Below are positions 8,987 to 17,497 of a stretch of DNA of 64,000 nucleotides, in pieces. The notes beneath the pieces were generated by a model that saw nothing but the letters and a program-made list of their open reading frames with translations, did no database searches and was not told the DNA's origin. Where the stretch lies: the NCBI GenBank assembly GCA_963559585.1, contig CAUWLJ010000002.1, positions 35,998-99,997 of the forward strand, read 5' to 3'. A program made the translations under genes and the position numbers. The first letter of the stretch is position 1. Each line of letters begins with the position of its first letter. The stretch is from Eisenbergiella sp963559585. GTDB taxonomy: Bacteria; Bacillota; Clostridia; Lachnospirales; Lachnospiraceae.

Positions 8987-9903
8987 ACCTCTCCTCCTTC
9001 TGTGTGAACCCAGTATTTGGAGCATACCAGGTTGATTAATGTAATCAGCAAAACAATAACCAGCAAAAACCAGGCCATTGCACAGGCGTAGCCCATATCG
9101 TAATGCGTAAACGCCTCCTCATAAATATGGAGATTATAAAAAAGCAGCGAGCCCGCCGGATCCCCTTTCCCGTTCTTGCTCATAACAAGCGCTTCCTGAA
9201 ATACCTGGAAGGCGCCGGTCATGCTGGTGATCAGATCAAAAAAGATGATCGGGGAGATCTGGGGAAGCGTGATCCTGCGAAACTTCTGCATGAAAGAAGC
9301 TCCGTCGATGTCGGCAACCTCATACAATTCCTTTGGCACCGAGTTCATCGACGAAAGATACAGGAGCATGCTGGTTCCCAGCGCCCAGATCCTCATCAAT
9401 GCAAGCGAGGGTTTCGTCCACGCCGGGTCAGAGAGCCAGGCAGGCCCTTCTATTCCAACCAGGCGCAGCACCGAGTTGATCAGTCCGCTCTGCGGAGACA
9501 GCAGCAGAATCCACAGCTGATAGACAGCCACACCGGACAGAACGGTAGGCAGATAAAAAAGCATCCTGAATATACCGGTTCCCTTCACCTTCTGATTGAG
9601 CAGGGACGCCAGAAAAATGGCGCAGATGCAGGAAAGCGGAACAGCCAGAATCACATAATAAAGGGTATTCCAAAGGGCTTTCCAGAAAACAGGATCCTTG
9701 AAAAACATTCTTATGTAATTCTCCAGTCCAACAAAATCCATCTGCGACGTGAAGTTATAATTGGTAAATGATGCGTATAACGAAAACAAAAGCGGCCCGC
9801 CCGTCAGACAGACAAAACCAATTATCCAGGGACAGATAAAAAGATAGCCTGAACGGGCTTCTTTCCTCTCCCGTATCGTCATTTTATGTTTCGGGTTCTT
9901 CAT
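8983..9903 (-). CDS. CUT1 ABC transporter permease (MalF type)
   Basis: This 306-residue membrane permease is the partner of the following MalG-type protein. It begins with a basic cytoplasmic N-terminus, then GYLFICPWIIGF as the first membrane segment. The EAA loop is LYEVADIDGASFM before LPQISP. A longer reading from 9999 is possible, but the ATG at 9903 has an AGGAGGG ribosome site at good spacing. It lies 153 bp after the binding-protein gene. That gap contains a GGGCGG/CCGCCC stem (9978-10006), which may partly terminate transcription or stabilise the binding-protein message, a common arrangement in such operons. Confidence 0.88.
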   Translation of the reverse strand: MKNPKHKMTIRERKEARSGYLFICPWIIGFVCLTGGPLLFSLYASFTNYNFTSQMDFVGLENYIRMFFKDPVFWKALWNTLYYVILAVPLSCICAIFLASLLNQKVKGTGIFRMLFYLPTVLSGVAVYQLWILLLSPQSGLINSVLRLVGIEGPAWLSDPAWTKPSLALMRIWALGTSMLLYLSSMNSVPKELYEVADIDGASFMQKFRRITLPQISPIIFFDLITSMTGAFQVFQEALVMSKNGKGDPAGSLLFYNLHIYEEAFTHYDMGYACAMAWFLLVIVLLITLINLVCSKYWVHTEGGEV

Positions 9904-10056
9904 CCCAAGCTTCCCTCCTGTTTTTTTGCAGCACAGCCCATACCGTCTATCCGAAACCTTCCCGCGCACAATGGAAAGGGCGGCATCAGATGAACTCATA
10001 CCGCCCTCCCACCCGTCAGTGCAGTTCCAAATCCGGACGCACCAGCGCTTTTTGTT

Positions 10057-11430
10057 TTATTTTGCAGACGTTTCCTGTACCAGGTTTTCTACCTGAAGCT
10101 GTGCCTCATCCAGAGCCTCCTGAACCGTTTTATTTCCAAGGATGATCTCATCCAGATAGGGCAATACCAGATCGGAAGCGCCCGGAGCGGTCAGTCTGTC
10201 AAGCGTCACCACAGTAGAGGGCATGGCCTCCAGAGCAGTCTTGAACACAGGGATTTCCTGCAGAGAAGGATCCTCGCCGGCCTCCTGATTGGCCACTGTA
10301 TCATATACCTGAGAAGCCCAGTAAATCTGTGATTCCTTACTCGTAAGGAATTTTGCAAACTCCCAGGAGCCTTCCACATTCTTGGCACCGTAAGGAATCT
10401 CCACAGAGAATCCGCCTCCCCAGGAAAAGTGCTCGCCGCCCTCCTTCAGCGCCGGCATCAGAGCCACTCCATAGTTCTTATCAGGCGCATAATCCCGCAC
10501 CTTCGTGAATTCAGTAGGGGTATTTACCCACATGGCAACCTTTCCAGCCACAAAGGGATTGGTCATTCCGCTGCCAAATTCCGCAGAGAAATTATCCAGT
10601 GTTCTCTTTCCATAATATTCATAGAAATCCTGATAAATATTCTCAAACAGCTCCACTTTTTCAGGAGTGTTCACGTATACGTTCCCTTCTGCATCAGTGT
10701 AATCCTTTCCATCCGCACTGAAGGCCCACGCATTCCACTCCAGTGTACCGGGGAAGAAGCCAAGGCGTTCATAGCTGCCATCCTCATTCTGAATGTCCAG
10801 CTTTCTGGCATATTCCACCAGCTCGTCCCAGGTCTGCGGAGGGGTTTCCGGATCCAGGCCTGCTTCTGCAAAAGCATCCTTATCGTAGTAAAGGATACGT
10901 GTATCCGTCACATACGGAAGGCCGTAAATACCACCGTCATATTTCATCGCCTCTACCAGCTGGGGATAGAACTGATCCATGAAGCCTTCCCCTTCCGCTT
11001 CCACAAATTCTGTCAATTCCGTCGCCTGCTTCGCTTGTGCACGGTGGGTCACTGTGCGGATATCCTGTATGATAATATCCGGCGGATCTCCGGCCGCTGT
11101 TGCCGCCAGCGCCTTGGTCCACACATCTCCCCAGGGATAATTCACATGAACCACTTCATACTTATCCTGAGAAGCATTAAAATCACTGCAAAGCTTTTCA
11201 ATCACAGGACCGTACTGCTCATCTCCCCACCAGTCCCACAGCTCCAGCTGAATTCTCTCTCCGCCGTCCGCCGTATCCGAAGCCGCGCTTTCCTGCGCAG
11301 CCTCTGCGGCAGGCTCTGACGCCTCACTCTCTGCAGGAGCCGCCTCTTCCCCGGGCGTCTTCCCGCATCCGGCCAAAAGACCTGTCCCAAGCATAGCCGC
11401 CACGAACAAACTCAAAGCCTTCTTTTTCAT
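10057..11430 (-). CDS. Extracellular sugar-binding lipoprotein of a CUT1 transporter
   Basis: This is a 457-residue family 1 solute-binding protein. A lipoprotein signal peptide ends in GLLAGC near residue 21, so the mature protein is tethered to the outer face of the membrane. An Ala/Glu/Ser-rich linker follows, and then the two-lobed binding domain (ELWDWWGDE, FTKVRDYAPDKNYGVALMP). The ATG at 11430 follows GGAGGA; a TTG five codons upstream is a poorer start. First gene of the transporter operon, it has a strong promoter and an operator-like repeat just upstream. Likely ligands are sucrose or raffinose-family sugars, judged from context. Confidence 0.88.
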   Translation of the reverse strand: MKKKALSLFVAAMLGTGLLAGCGKTPGEEAAPAESEASEPAAEAAQESAASDTADGGERIQLELWDWWGDEQYGPVIEKLCSDFNASQDKYEVVHVNYPWGDVWTKALAATAAGDPPDIIIQDIRTVTHRAQAKQATELTEFVEAEGEGFMDQFYPQLVEAMKYDGGIYGLPYVTDTRILYYDKDAFAEAGLDPETPPQTWDELVEYARKLDIQNEDGSYERLGFFPGTLEWNAWAFSADGKDYTDAEGNVYVNTPEKVELFENIYQDFYEYYGKRTLDNFSAEFGSGMTNPFVAGKVAMWVNTPTEFTKVRDYAPDKNYGVALMPALKEGGEHFSWGGGFSVEIPYGAKNVEGSWEFAKFLTSKESQIYWASQVYDTVANQEAGEDPSLQEIPVFKTALEAMPSTVVTLDRLTAPGASDLVLPYLDEIILGNKTVQEALDEAQLQVENLVQETSAK

Positions 11431-11486
11431 AGTCCTTTCCTCCAATCTCTCTCAGAAGTCTTCCTTCTTTTGTTTCTGTAATTCAC

Positions 11487-11515
11487 ATACTACACTTTTA
11501 TGCGGTGTGTGTCAA
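11487..11515 (-). promoter_or_regulatory. Sigma-A promoter of the transporter operon
   Basis: On the minus strand a perfect TTGACA is followed after 17 bp by TAGTAT, about 57 bp upstream of the binding-protein start. An inverted repeat shared with the GH36 promoter lies 7 bp upstream of the -35 box. Confidence 0.75.
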
Positions 11516-11522
11516 CGCATAT

Positions 11523-11541
11523 TATTAAATAAAGTTTAATA
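11523..11541. promoter_or_regulatory. Candidate operator of the ROK regulator, copy 2
   Basis: The sequence is TATTAAA, 5 bp, then TTTAATA: a perfect 7-bp inverted repeat with the same half-sites and spacer length as 6580-6600. It also takes the same place just upstream of a -35 box. The rest of 11542-11680 is AT-rich with weaker TTTAATA-like half-sites and no gene. Confidence 0.6.
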
Positions 11542-11726
11542 TATTACAAATTCGTTATAATGCACAGTTTTGGCATATATATTTTGTATCCATTCAATAA
11601 ACATCTTTTTATTTTATATATAATTTAATATAAACCATATTCTTTTCATATTTAATTTAATTTGCGCCTATTATTTAACCGCTTTCAAACACGCTCTGAC
11701 ATTATTTTGGTTTTGAGGCGTTTTCT

Positions 11727-13229
11727 TTATGCAGACGTTCCCTTTAACGTCGATGGAGCGGAAGGATCCACACGATTCTTCCGCTCCATCGGAGAGCTTT
11801 CCATATTCACATTTTCATCCTTATTCAGGAGCATGATCGACAGAACGGCGAAAAAGCACGAATGCGCTTCTTCCGTCCTCACGGCTGTTTGCAATGCTTC
11901 GGCATAAACAGCTCTGCTCCCCCCTCTCCGGTAAAACCAAATCGACATCCCCGCAGCAATACACCACCCAATCGGCCAGGAGCACCAGATTCCCGCATAC
12001 CCCAGTTTTCCCGCCAGTATCACAGCCAGCGCCACCCGCAGAAGCAGATCGGTGAAGGCAGCCGCCATAAATTCTCCCATCCGCTCTGCTCCCCGAAGAA
12101 TCCCGTCTGTCACCAGCTTCACCGATACCACAAAGTAAAAGGGCGGTATCATCCTTAAAAACAGCACTCCGGAGGTCAGCGCAGCCTCGGAGGGCGCGTC
12201 CATAAAAAGCCGGATCAAAAAGCCGCTGGCCGCAGTGTACAGAAGCACGATGGGCACGCACAAAAGCCAGACCATTTTCACCCCGGCGCGGAAGCCCTCC
12301 CTCACACGGCCGGGAAGGCCTGCCCCCAGGTTCTGGGCCGTATAGTTGGACAGTCCGTTCCCCAGGGTGGTAAAGGAGGTGATCACCAGATTATTCAGCT
12401 TTACCGCCGCAGAATACCCGGCCATGACGCCTGGCCCGAATCGGTTGATCTGCCCCTGTATCACCATGTTTCCAACGGAAATAAAGCTCTGCTGAAGGGT
12501 GGTGGGTACGGCGATCATGGCCATCTTTTTCAGCAGACGCCAGGAAAAAAGCGCCGGTTTTTCTTCCGTTCTGATCCCGGCAAGCCGCCTGATCACCACT
12601 GCCATAGCCAGGATGCAGCTGATTCCCTGGCAGAGGAAGGTCGCCCAGGCCACTCCGGCCACTCCCATATGGAATGCGGCAACAAAGAGCACATCGACAA
12701 AAATATTGGCGGTGGAGGAAGCGGCAAGGAACAGAAAAGGCGTCCTGGAATCCCCCAGAGCGGAGAAAATACCAGTTGCAATATTATAGAAGAAAAGGAA
12801 GGGCAGCCCCCAGATATAAACATCCAGATACAGTCTGGAGGCCTCCATCAGCTCTTCCGGGGTTCGGATCAGCTCCAGAAGGCTGGTGCTGCCCGCAAGG
12901 CCGGCCACGCAGAGCATGAGACAGAGTATCCCGCTGGAGCCCATGGCCGTATACACCGCCGTTTTCATCCTTCCGTATTCTTTTGCCCCGAAAAGCTGAG
13001 AAACCACCACAGAGCAGCCCATATTGCAGCCAAAAGCAAAGGCCAGAAAGATCATGGTGATGCCGTAGCTGTTCCCCACCGCAGCAAGAGCATCCTCTCC
13101 GATAAATTTTCCCGCCACAAAGCTGTCCGCTATGTTGTAAAGCTGCTGGAAAATGATGCTTCCAAACAGCGGCAGGCAGAAGCTCCACAGGACTTTTTGA
13201 GGATTTCCCGTCGTCAGATCCTTGTTCAT
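11727..13229 (-). CDS. MATE-family efflux transporter
   Basis: This 500-residue multidrug/toxin-extrusion-type membrane protein has about 12 hydrophobic segments in two homologous halves. The opening GNPQKVLWSFCLPLFGSIIF and VAGKFIGEDALAAVGNS are typical of the family. MATE proteins export cationic compounds in exchange for Na+ or H+; the substrate here is unknown. The chosen ATG follows AGGAGG; a longer upstream reading lacks support. The last 50 residues are not typical: they are polar, end in SAPSTLKGTSA and are encoded across two perfect hairpins, suggesting the reading frame has run into former intergenic sequence. It is divergent from a LysR regulator, which may control it. Confidence 0.88.
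   Translation of the reverse strand: MNKDLTTGNPQKVLWSFCLPLFGSIIFQQLYNIADSFVAGKFIGEDALAAVGNSYGITMIFLAFAFGCNMGCSVVVSQLFGAKEYGRMKTAVYTAMGSSGILCLMLCVAGLAGSTSLLELIRTPEELMEASRLYLDVYIWGLPFLFFYNIATGIFSALGDSRTPFLFLAASSTANIFVDVLFVAAFHMGVAGVAWATFLCQGISCILAMAVVIRRLAGIRTEEKPALFSWRLLKKMAMIAVPTTLQQSFISVGNMVIQGQINRFGPGVMAGYSAAVKLNNLVITSFTTLGNGLSNYTAQNLGAGLPGRVREGFRAGVKMVWLLCVPIVLLYTAASGFLIRLFMDAPSEAALTSGVLFLRMIPPFYFVVSVKLVTDGILRGAERMGEFMAAAFTDLLLRVALAVILAGKLGYAGIWCSWPIGWCIAAGMSIWFYRRGGSRAVYAEALQTAVRTEEAHSCFFAVLSIMLLNKDENVNMESSPMERKNRVDPSAPSTLKGTSA
11734..11791. repeat. Two adjacent perfect hairpins in the 3' end of the MATE gene
   Basis: The first is a 14-bp perfect inverted repeat (11751-11764 with 11778-11791, CGATGGAGCGGAAG) around a 13-base loop. 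The second is a 6-bp repeat (11734-11739 with 11746-11751) around CCCTTT. Both lie inside the last coding codons. They could end the transcript, although no strong U-run follows. Confidence 0.65.
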
Positions 13230-13281
13230 ATCTTCCTCCTTGATTTTGCATTTTTGCATTTGCATTTTATCTGTCCGGTGG

Positions 13282-13310
13282 ATTATAATGCGGTTGTGTA
13301 CATATGTAAA
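13282..13310 (-). promoter_or_regulatory. Promoter of the MATE gene
   Basis: On the minus strand TTTACA is followed after 17 bp by TATAAT, 53 bp upstream of the MATE start. Three copies of a TTGCATTT-like motif occur in the short leader (about 13246-13268). Confidence 0.65.
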
Positions 13311-13487
13311 ATGTAGTTTTTGAAAGTCAGATATATGTTTTTCATATATCTTCCCGTTTCCTGTCAGCAAAAAACGGCAGGCCGGAGCAGGCGTAAAACG
13401 GCATAGTCCATCGTCCGTCCTCAGAAATGGAGGATGGTGATGGCGGAAGAAGCATTACATTCCTGTTTTTCTTCCGCCCCGCCGATT

Positions 13488-13512
13488 ACGCTCCGGAATG
13501 GAGATTGTCATG
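13488..13512 (+). repeat. Conserved ribosome-site leader, copy at the LysR gene
   Basis: ACGCTCCGGAATGGAG followed by ATTGTC and the ATG. Nearly the same 25 bp precede the permease genes at 16364 (one mismatch) and 17495 (two mismatches), and related versions precede several minus-strand genes. GGAG within it serves as the Shine-Dalgarno. Confidence 0.75.
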
Positions 13513-14421
13513 AATATCAGCTATGACCACTACAGGGTTTTCTATTATGCGGCGCGGTACGGCAGCTTTACCGCTGCGGCGGAGGCTTTGATGAACAATC
13601 AGCCCAATATTACGCGGATGGTGAAGAAACTGGAGGGGGAGCTGGGCTGCGCTCTTTTCATCCGGCAGCGGCACGGGATCCGTCTGACCGCGGAGGGAGA
13701 GCGTTTGTATGTCCATGTATCGGCGGCCTTCGAGCATCTCCTTGCCGCCGAGGAGGAGCTTGCCGGGGACCGGAGGCTGGAACGGGGAATGGTTACGGTG
13801 GCCTCCAGCGGGATCGCACTCCGTCTCGTCCTCCTTCCGGCGCTCCGGATTTTCCGCAGGGAGTATCCGGGGATCCGGGTGAGGATCCTGAACCATTCCT
13901 CGCCCCAGGCCATCACGGCCCTGAAAAACCGTCAGGCGGAGCTTGCCGTTCTTACGGAGCCCTTCACCCCGCCCTCCGGCTTTCTTTCCCGCACCCTGCG
14001 CCGCTTTCAGGAAACTGCCGTGTGCAGCGCCTCCTTTCCGTTTTCCTTCGACGGCCCTGCCCCGCTGGAAAAGCTGGCGTCCTGCCCGCTGATCGGGCTG
14101 CATGAGCAGACGGCGTCCTTCTCCTTTTATTCCGGCTTCTTCCGCCAGAACGGCCTGGCCTTTGCCCCGGATATAGAAGTCTCCACCACCGATCAGATCC
14201 TGCCTATCGTGGAAAGCGGACTGGGGATCGGCTTCGTCCCCGTGGATTTCCTGAAAAGGGAGAAGGACGGCCGCTTTCGGGTCGCAGCCTCCGTCCCGCC
14301 TGTACCTGAGCGGCATATCTGTCTCCTGAAGCCCGGCGGGGCGCTTTCCGGCCCGGCGGCCCGCCGGCTGGAGCAGACGCTTTTGGCATACGCAGACGGC
14401 GGGGAAGAGCTGTCACAATAA
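13510..14421 (+). CDS. LysR-family transcriptional regulator
   Basis: This 303-residue regulator has an N-terminal winged helix-turn-helix (residues about 5-62: FYYAARYGSFTAAAEALMNNQPNITRMV) and a two-lobed periplasmic-type effector domain (from about 90, VTVASSGIALRLVLLP). LysR proteins usually control a divergent neighbour, here the MATE exporter 280 bp away, and are tuned by a small ligand that cannot be predicted. An ATG four codons upstream is part of the conserved leader; the chosen ATG has GGAG at proper spacing. The gene is more GC-rich than the minus-strand genes to its left. Two stem-loops follow the stop codon. Confidence 0.88.
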   Translation: MNISYDHYRVFYYAARYGSFTAAAEALMNNQPNITRMVKKLEGELGCALFIRQRHGIRLTAEGERLYVHVSAAFEHLLAAEEELAGDRRLERGMVTVASSGIALRLVLLPALRIFRREYPGIRVRILNHSSPQAITALKNRQAELAVLTEPFTPPSGFLSRTLRRFQETAVCSASFPFSFDGPAPLEKLASCPLIGLHEQTASFSFYSGFFRQNGLAFAPDIEVSTTDQILPIVESGLGIGFVPVDFLKREKDGRFRVAASVPPVPERHICLLKPGGALSGPAARRLEQTLLAYADGGEELSQ

Positions 14422-14424
14422 CCT

Positions 14425-14458
14425 GTCACTGCTCACTGGCTTGCCAGTGAACAGTGAC
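14425..14458 (+). terminator. Stem-loop after the LysR gene
   Basis: GTCACTG and CAGTGAC flank a second arm CACTGG/CCAGTG; about 14 bp pair with one mismatch around a CTTG loop. A second stem (GCGGGCCT with AGGCCCGC, 14463-14504) follows. No long T-run is present, so termination may be weak. Confidence 0.5.
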
Positions 14459-14602
14459 TTTCGCGGGCCTATTGAAGGTTTTAGCTTCGCGGGAAGAGGC
14501 CCGCTCACTCCTGAATCACCTTCCCACGCCTCAAACGCCTGCCGTTTAAGGCTGCTGCAAACAGTAACAAGCCTTCTCTCCCTCTAAGTTCCCCAAAAAG
14601 AA

Positions 14603-14631
14603 TCGACAGCCGCAGGATCGTGCATTATAAT
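14603..14631 (+). promoter_or_regulatory. Promoter upstream of the flavodoxin fragment
   Basis: TCGACA and a perfect TATAAT are separated by 17 bp. The fragment's ATG lies about 50 bp downstream behind GGAGG. Confidence 0.6.
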
Positions 14632-14679
14632 AGGCAGTGAAAATCACAAAAACGTTTCAAACTCAATATGGAGGCGGCA

Positions 14680-14787
14680 ATGATCTTATATTATACAGGA
14701 ACCGGAAACAGCGCCTTTGCGGCACAAAGGCTTGGAAAGCTTCTTGAGGATGAGGTATTGAATCTGTTCGGGCGGATCCGGAGTTAA
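14680..14787 (+). pseudogene. Truncated flavodoxin / EFR1-type ferredoxin start
   Basis: A 35-codon reading frame begins MILYYTGTGNSAFAAQRLG, the FMN phosphate-binding start (TGTGNS) of flavodoxin and EFR1-type flavodoxin-ferredoxin proteins, and then stops at TAA. Complete relatives are 140-270 residues. It keeps a good promoter and a GGAGG ribosome site, so the fragment may still be expressed, but it cannot fold as a flavodoxin. It is most likely a relic of a deleted gene. No downstream coding remnant in other frames was recognised before 15039. Confidence 0.6.
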
Positions 14788-14846
14788 TGTTCACCGGCAG
14801 GCCGGCAGACAGTATAGCTCCGGCCTCTGATCGTTGGATAAGTTTC

Positions 14847-14874
14847 TTGAAAAATCCGCAGGATACGCTATAAT
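14847..14874 (+). promoter_or_regulatory. Promoter of the ATPase-led transporter operon
   Basis: TTGAAA and TATAAT with a 16-bp spacer, about 165 bp upstream of the ATPase start. The intervening leader (14880-15038) has no recognised gene. Confidence 0.65.
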
Positions 14875-15038
14875 CAGTTTAAGTCCGTACTTATATATAA
14901 TTATATATCAAAAGGATGGGCGGGCGCTGCACGCTCAATATCCGCGCTCTGCCCACGGCAGGCGCAGGGAGGGAAAGGAATTCCTGTTTACCGTTTTGAC
15001 AGCAAGCAGGAACCGAACGGAAAGGGAACGAAAGCATT

Positions 15039-16160
15039 ATGAAAATCCAATTACAGAATCTCACCAAAAAATTCCCCTGCCGGGGCCGGAAATCCGCGGG
15101 GGAGGTGACGGCGGTGGATCATCTCACCTTTGAGATCCCCGACGGGAAGCTGATCGGCCTGCTGGGGCCCTCCGGCTGCGGCAAGAGCACCACGCTGAAT
15201 CTGATCTGCGGGCTGGAAAAGCCAACGGAAGGGAAGATCTTTTTCGGGGAAAAGGATGTAACCGAACTTGCCCCGGAGCACAGGGGAGTGGGCATGGTAT
15301 TCCAGAACTATGCGCTCTACCCCCATCTGTCCGTACTGCAGAACATCCTGTTCCCTCTGGAAAACCTCCGGGGAAAGGATAAGCTTTCCAAAGAGGAAAT
15401 GAACCGCAGGGCCATGGAAGCCGCCCGTCTGGTTCAGATCCAGGAGCTTTTGGAGCGCAGGCCCGGCGAGCTTTCCGGCGGCCAGCAGCAGCGGGTGGCA
15501 ATCGCCCGCGCCCTGGTGAAAACGCCGGATGTGCTCCTGTTAGACGAGCCTCTGTCCAACCTGGACGCCCGTCTCAGGCTTCAGACCCGCGAGGAGATCC
15601 GCAAGATCCAGCGTGCCACGCAGATCACCACCATTTTCGTCACCCATGACCAGGACGAGGCCATGAGCATCTCCGACCTGATCGTAGTGATGAAGGACGG
15701 CGTGGTGCAGCAGACGGGAAAGCCCCAGGAGGTTTATGACGATCCGGTGAACCTGTTCGCAGCCAGGTTCCTGGGGACGCCGCCCATCAACCTGTTTAAG
15801 GGCAGGGTGGCTGGGGGACGCCTGTTCCTGGGCGAGGATGATGTGCTTGAGGCGGACGGTATAACCGATCAGGAAGTAACCGTGGGCATCCGCCCGGAGG
15901 GCTTCCTGCCCTGTGAGGACGGCCCGCTTCACTGCGCCTTCCAGGGCGTGGAGGTGATGGGGCGCGACGTTACCATCCTTTCCGGCCACCCCGCCTGTTC
16001 CCAGAACGCCATCCGTTCCATTGTGGCCGCAGAACAGAGCGCAGACGCCTCTGCCGCTTCCGTTCGTTTTGCCTTAAAGCCCGGTAAGGTCTTTCTTTTT
16101 GATAAACATACAGGAGAACGGATCTCCATTTCCGCCGGAAGGAGCGCAGTCCGCTCCTGA
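15039..16160 (+). CDS. CUT1 ABC transporter ATPase (MsmK/UgpC/MalK type)
   Basis: This 373-residue ATPase energises sugar or glycerol-phosphate import. Walker A is GPSGCGKST (43-51), the Q-loop QN is near 89, the signature LSGGQ at 145-149, Walker B DVLLLDEP at 164-171, and the switch histidine H203. The C-terminal third is the OB-fold regulatory region typical of MalK/UgpC. It is the only sugar ABC ATPase in the window, where four CUT1 permease pairs occur. In streptococci one MsmK serves several transporters, so this protein may do likewise. The ATG follows GGAAAGGGAACG, a modest ribosome site. It leads an operon with two permeases and a binding protein. Confidence 0.9.
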   Translation: MKIQLQNLTKKFPCRGRKSAGEVTAVDHLTFEIPDGKLIGLLGPSGCGKSTTLNLICGLEKPTEGKIFFGEKDVTELAPEHRGVGMVFQNYALYPHLSVLQNILFPLENLRGKDKLSKEEMNRRAMEAARLVQIQELLERRPGELSGGQQQRVAIARALVKTPDVLLLDEPLSNLDARLRLQTREEIRKIQRATQITTIFVTHDQDEAMSISDLIVVMKDGVVQQTGKPQEVYDDPVNLFAARFLGTPPINLFKGRVAGGRLFLGEDDVLEADGITDQEVTVGIRPEGFLPCEDGPLHCAFQGVEVMGRDVTILSGHPACSQNAIRSIVAAEQSADASAASVRFALKPGKVFLFDKHTGERISISAGRSAVRS

Positions 16161-16341
16161 AGTGTGTTGAAACATTCATTCCCGTCAACCGCAAAACCGC
16201 CGGACCGGCCCTCACGCCTGTCTGCATACAGAATAAGGCGCAGCGGCGGCAAAATACCGGGTGCATTCCGCACCCGCTCTCCGCTTTGCCGCTTACGCCC
16301 CAAAAATGGAGAACAGTGACGGCAGTGCTGCCACGCCGCTC

Positions 16342-16366
16342 ACGCTCCTGAATGGAGATTGTCATG
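16342..16366 (+). repeat. Conserved ribosome-site leader, copy at the MalF-type gene
   Basis: ACGCTCCTGAATGGAG followed by ATTGTC and ATG, one base different from the copy before the LysR gene. A weaker duplicate (CCCCAAAAATGGAG) lies about 45 bp upstream. The 203-bp gap 16161-16363 otherwise holds GC-rich stems. Confidence 0.7.
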
Positions 16367-17257
16367 AAAAAAAACAACATGAAGGCATGGCTCTACCTGC
16401 TGCCTGCCATCCTTTTTCTGGGAGCATTCCTGATCTATCCGCTGATTGATGTTTTCATCTATTCCTTTGAGGAGGGCTACAACTTCGCCTCACAGGAAAG
16501 CTTCGGAACAGGGCTCTACAACTATTCCTACGTGCTGCATGACCCCTATTTCCTGCAGGCTCTGAAAAATACCTTCCTTCTGGTCATCATCACCGTCCCT
16601 GTGTCCACAGGGCTCTCCCTCCTGATCTCCCTGGGGCTAAGCTCCATCCGGGCGTTAAAGGAGCTTTTTCAGACCGTTTATTTCCTGCCCTATGTGACCA
16701 ATACGCTGGCGGTCGGCCTGGTTTTCATGATCCTGTTTAAAAAGACGGCCTACACCGACGGGCTTGTGAACCTGCTGATCAACTGGTTCGGCGGCCCCTC
16801 CGTTGACTTCATCGACGGCCCCTACTGGGCCAAGCTGCTGGTTCTGTGCCTGTACACCATATGGGTGGTCATGCCCTTCAAGATCCTGATCCTCACAAGC
16901 GCCCTGGCCTCCGTAAACCCGGTATATTATAAGGCCGCCCAGGTGGACGGCACGCCGAAGCTGCGCGTATTTGTGAAAATCACCCTGCCCATGATCTCCC
17001 CCATGCTTTTTTACCTGATCATCACAGGTTTTATCGGCGCCTTCAAGGCCTACAGCGACGCGGTGGCCCTCTTTGGCACCGACCTAAACGCGGCTGGCAT
17101 GAACACCATCGTGGGCTATGTGTACGACATGCTCTACGGCGACAGCGGCGGCTACCCCTCCTACGCCTCGGCGGCGGCCATCCTGCTTTTTGCCATCGTC
17201 CTCACCATCACCTGCATCAACCTCCTGGTCAGCAGGAAGCATGTACACTACACATAA
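16364..17257 (+). CDS. CUT1 ABC transporter permease (MalF type)
   Basis: This 297-residue membrane permease opens with AWLYLLPAILFLGAFLIYPL, the first membrane segment of MalF/UgpA proteins. The ATPase-docking EAA loop is YYKAAQVDGTPKLR before LPMISP. The start was placed at the ATG behind GGAG in the conserved leader; an ATG four codons earlier is the leader's own. It lies 203 bp after the ATPase gene on the same strand. Its closest types are glycerol-3-phosphate or sugar transporters; the ligand is not determined by the sequence. Confidence 0.87.
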   Translation: MKKNNMKAWLYLLPAILFLGAFLIYPLIDVFIYSFEEGYNFASQESFGTGLYNYSYVLHDPYFLQALKNTFLLVIITVPVSTGLSLLISLGLSSIRALKELFQTVYFLPYVTNTLAVGLVFMILFKKTAYTDGLVNLLINWFGGPSVDFIDGPYWAKLLVLCLYTIWVVMPFKILILTSALASVNPVYYKAAQVDGTPKLRVFVKITLPMISPMLFYLIITGFIGAFKAYSDAVALFGTDLNAAGMNTIVGYVYDMLYGDSGGYPSYASAAAILLFAIVLTITCINLLVSRKHVHYT

Positions 17258-17391
17258 CCCCGGTAAGCCAAAACTCTGCGGCAGACAGCAATTCTACGGC
17301 CTGCCGCGCTGCTGAGCAGCGGGGTATCTGCCCCTCGCGGCAGACATCAAAGCTCCGCTCAGGCATGACTGCCTGGCCCTTTGCTCACACT

Positions 17392-17497
17392 GCTGTTTGT
17401 GCCGGAGCGTCGCAAACAGCCGCCGGGTATTCGGGAAGCCGCATCTGCACTTTCCCGGATGCCCCGCCGCATACGCTCCGGAATGGAGACTGCCATG
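17392..17497 (+). promoter_or_regulatory. Structured leader: hairpin loop complementary to the ribosome-site region
   Basis: A 10-bp hairpin (GCTGTTTGTG 17392-17401, CGCAAACAGC 17411-17420, one G-U pair) displays the loop CCGGAGCGT. The exact complement ACGCTCCGG lies at 17473-17481, just before ATGGAG and the permease ATG. The same arrangement with a different stem sequence occurs before the sensor kinase and response regulator genes on the other strand. Loop-leader pairing could form a pseudoknot beside the ribosome site. This is an inference from complementarity. Confidence 0.55.

Noticed and set aside
14640..14665. CcpA catabolite-repression site near AACGTTTCA
   Set aside because: The half-sites do not line up with the cre consensus spacing.
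14834..15133. 99-codon plus-strand frame before the ATPase gene
   Set aside because: Overlaps the ATPase start in another frame, spans the promoter, and has no ribosome site.
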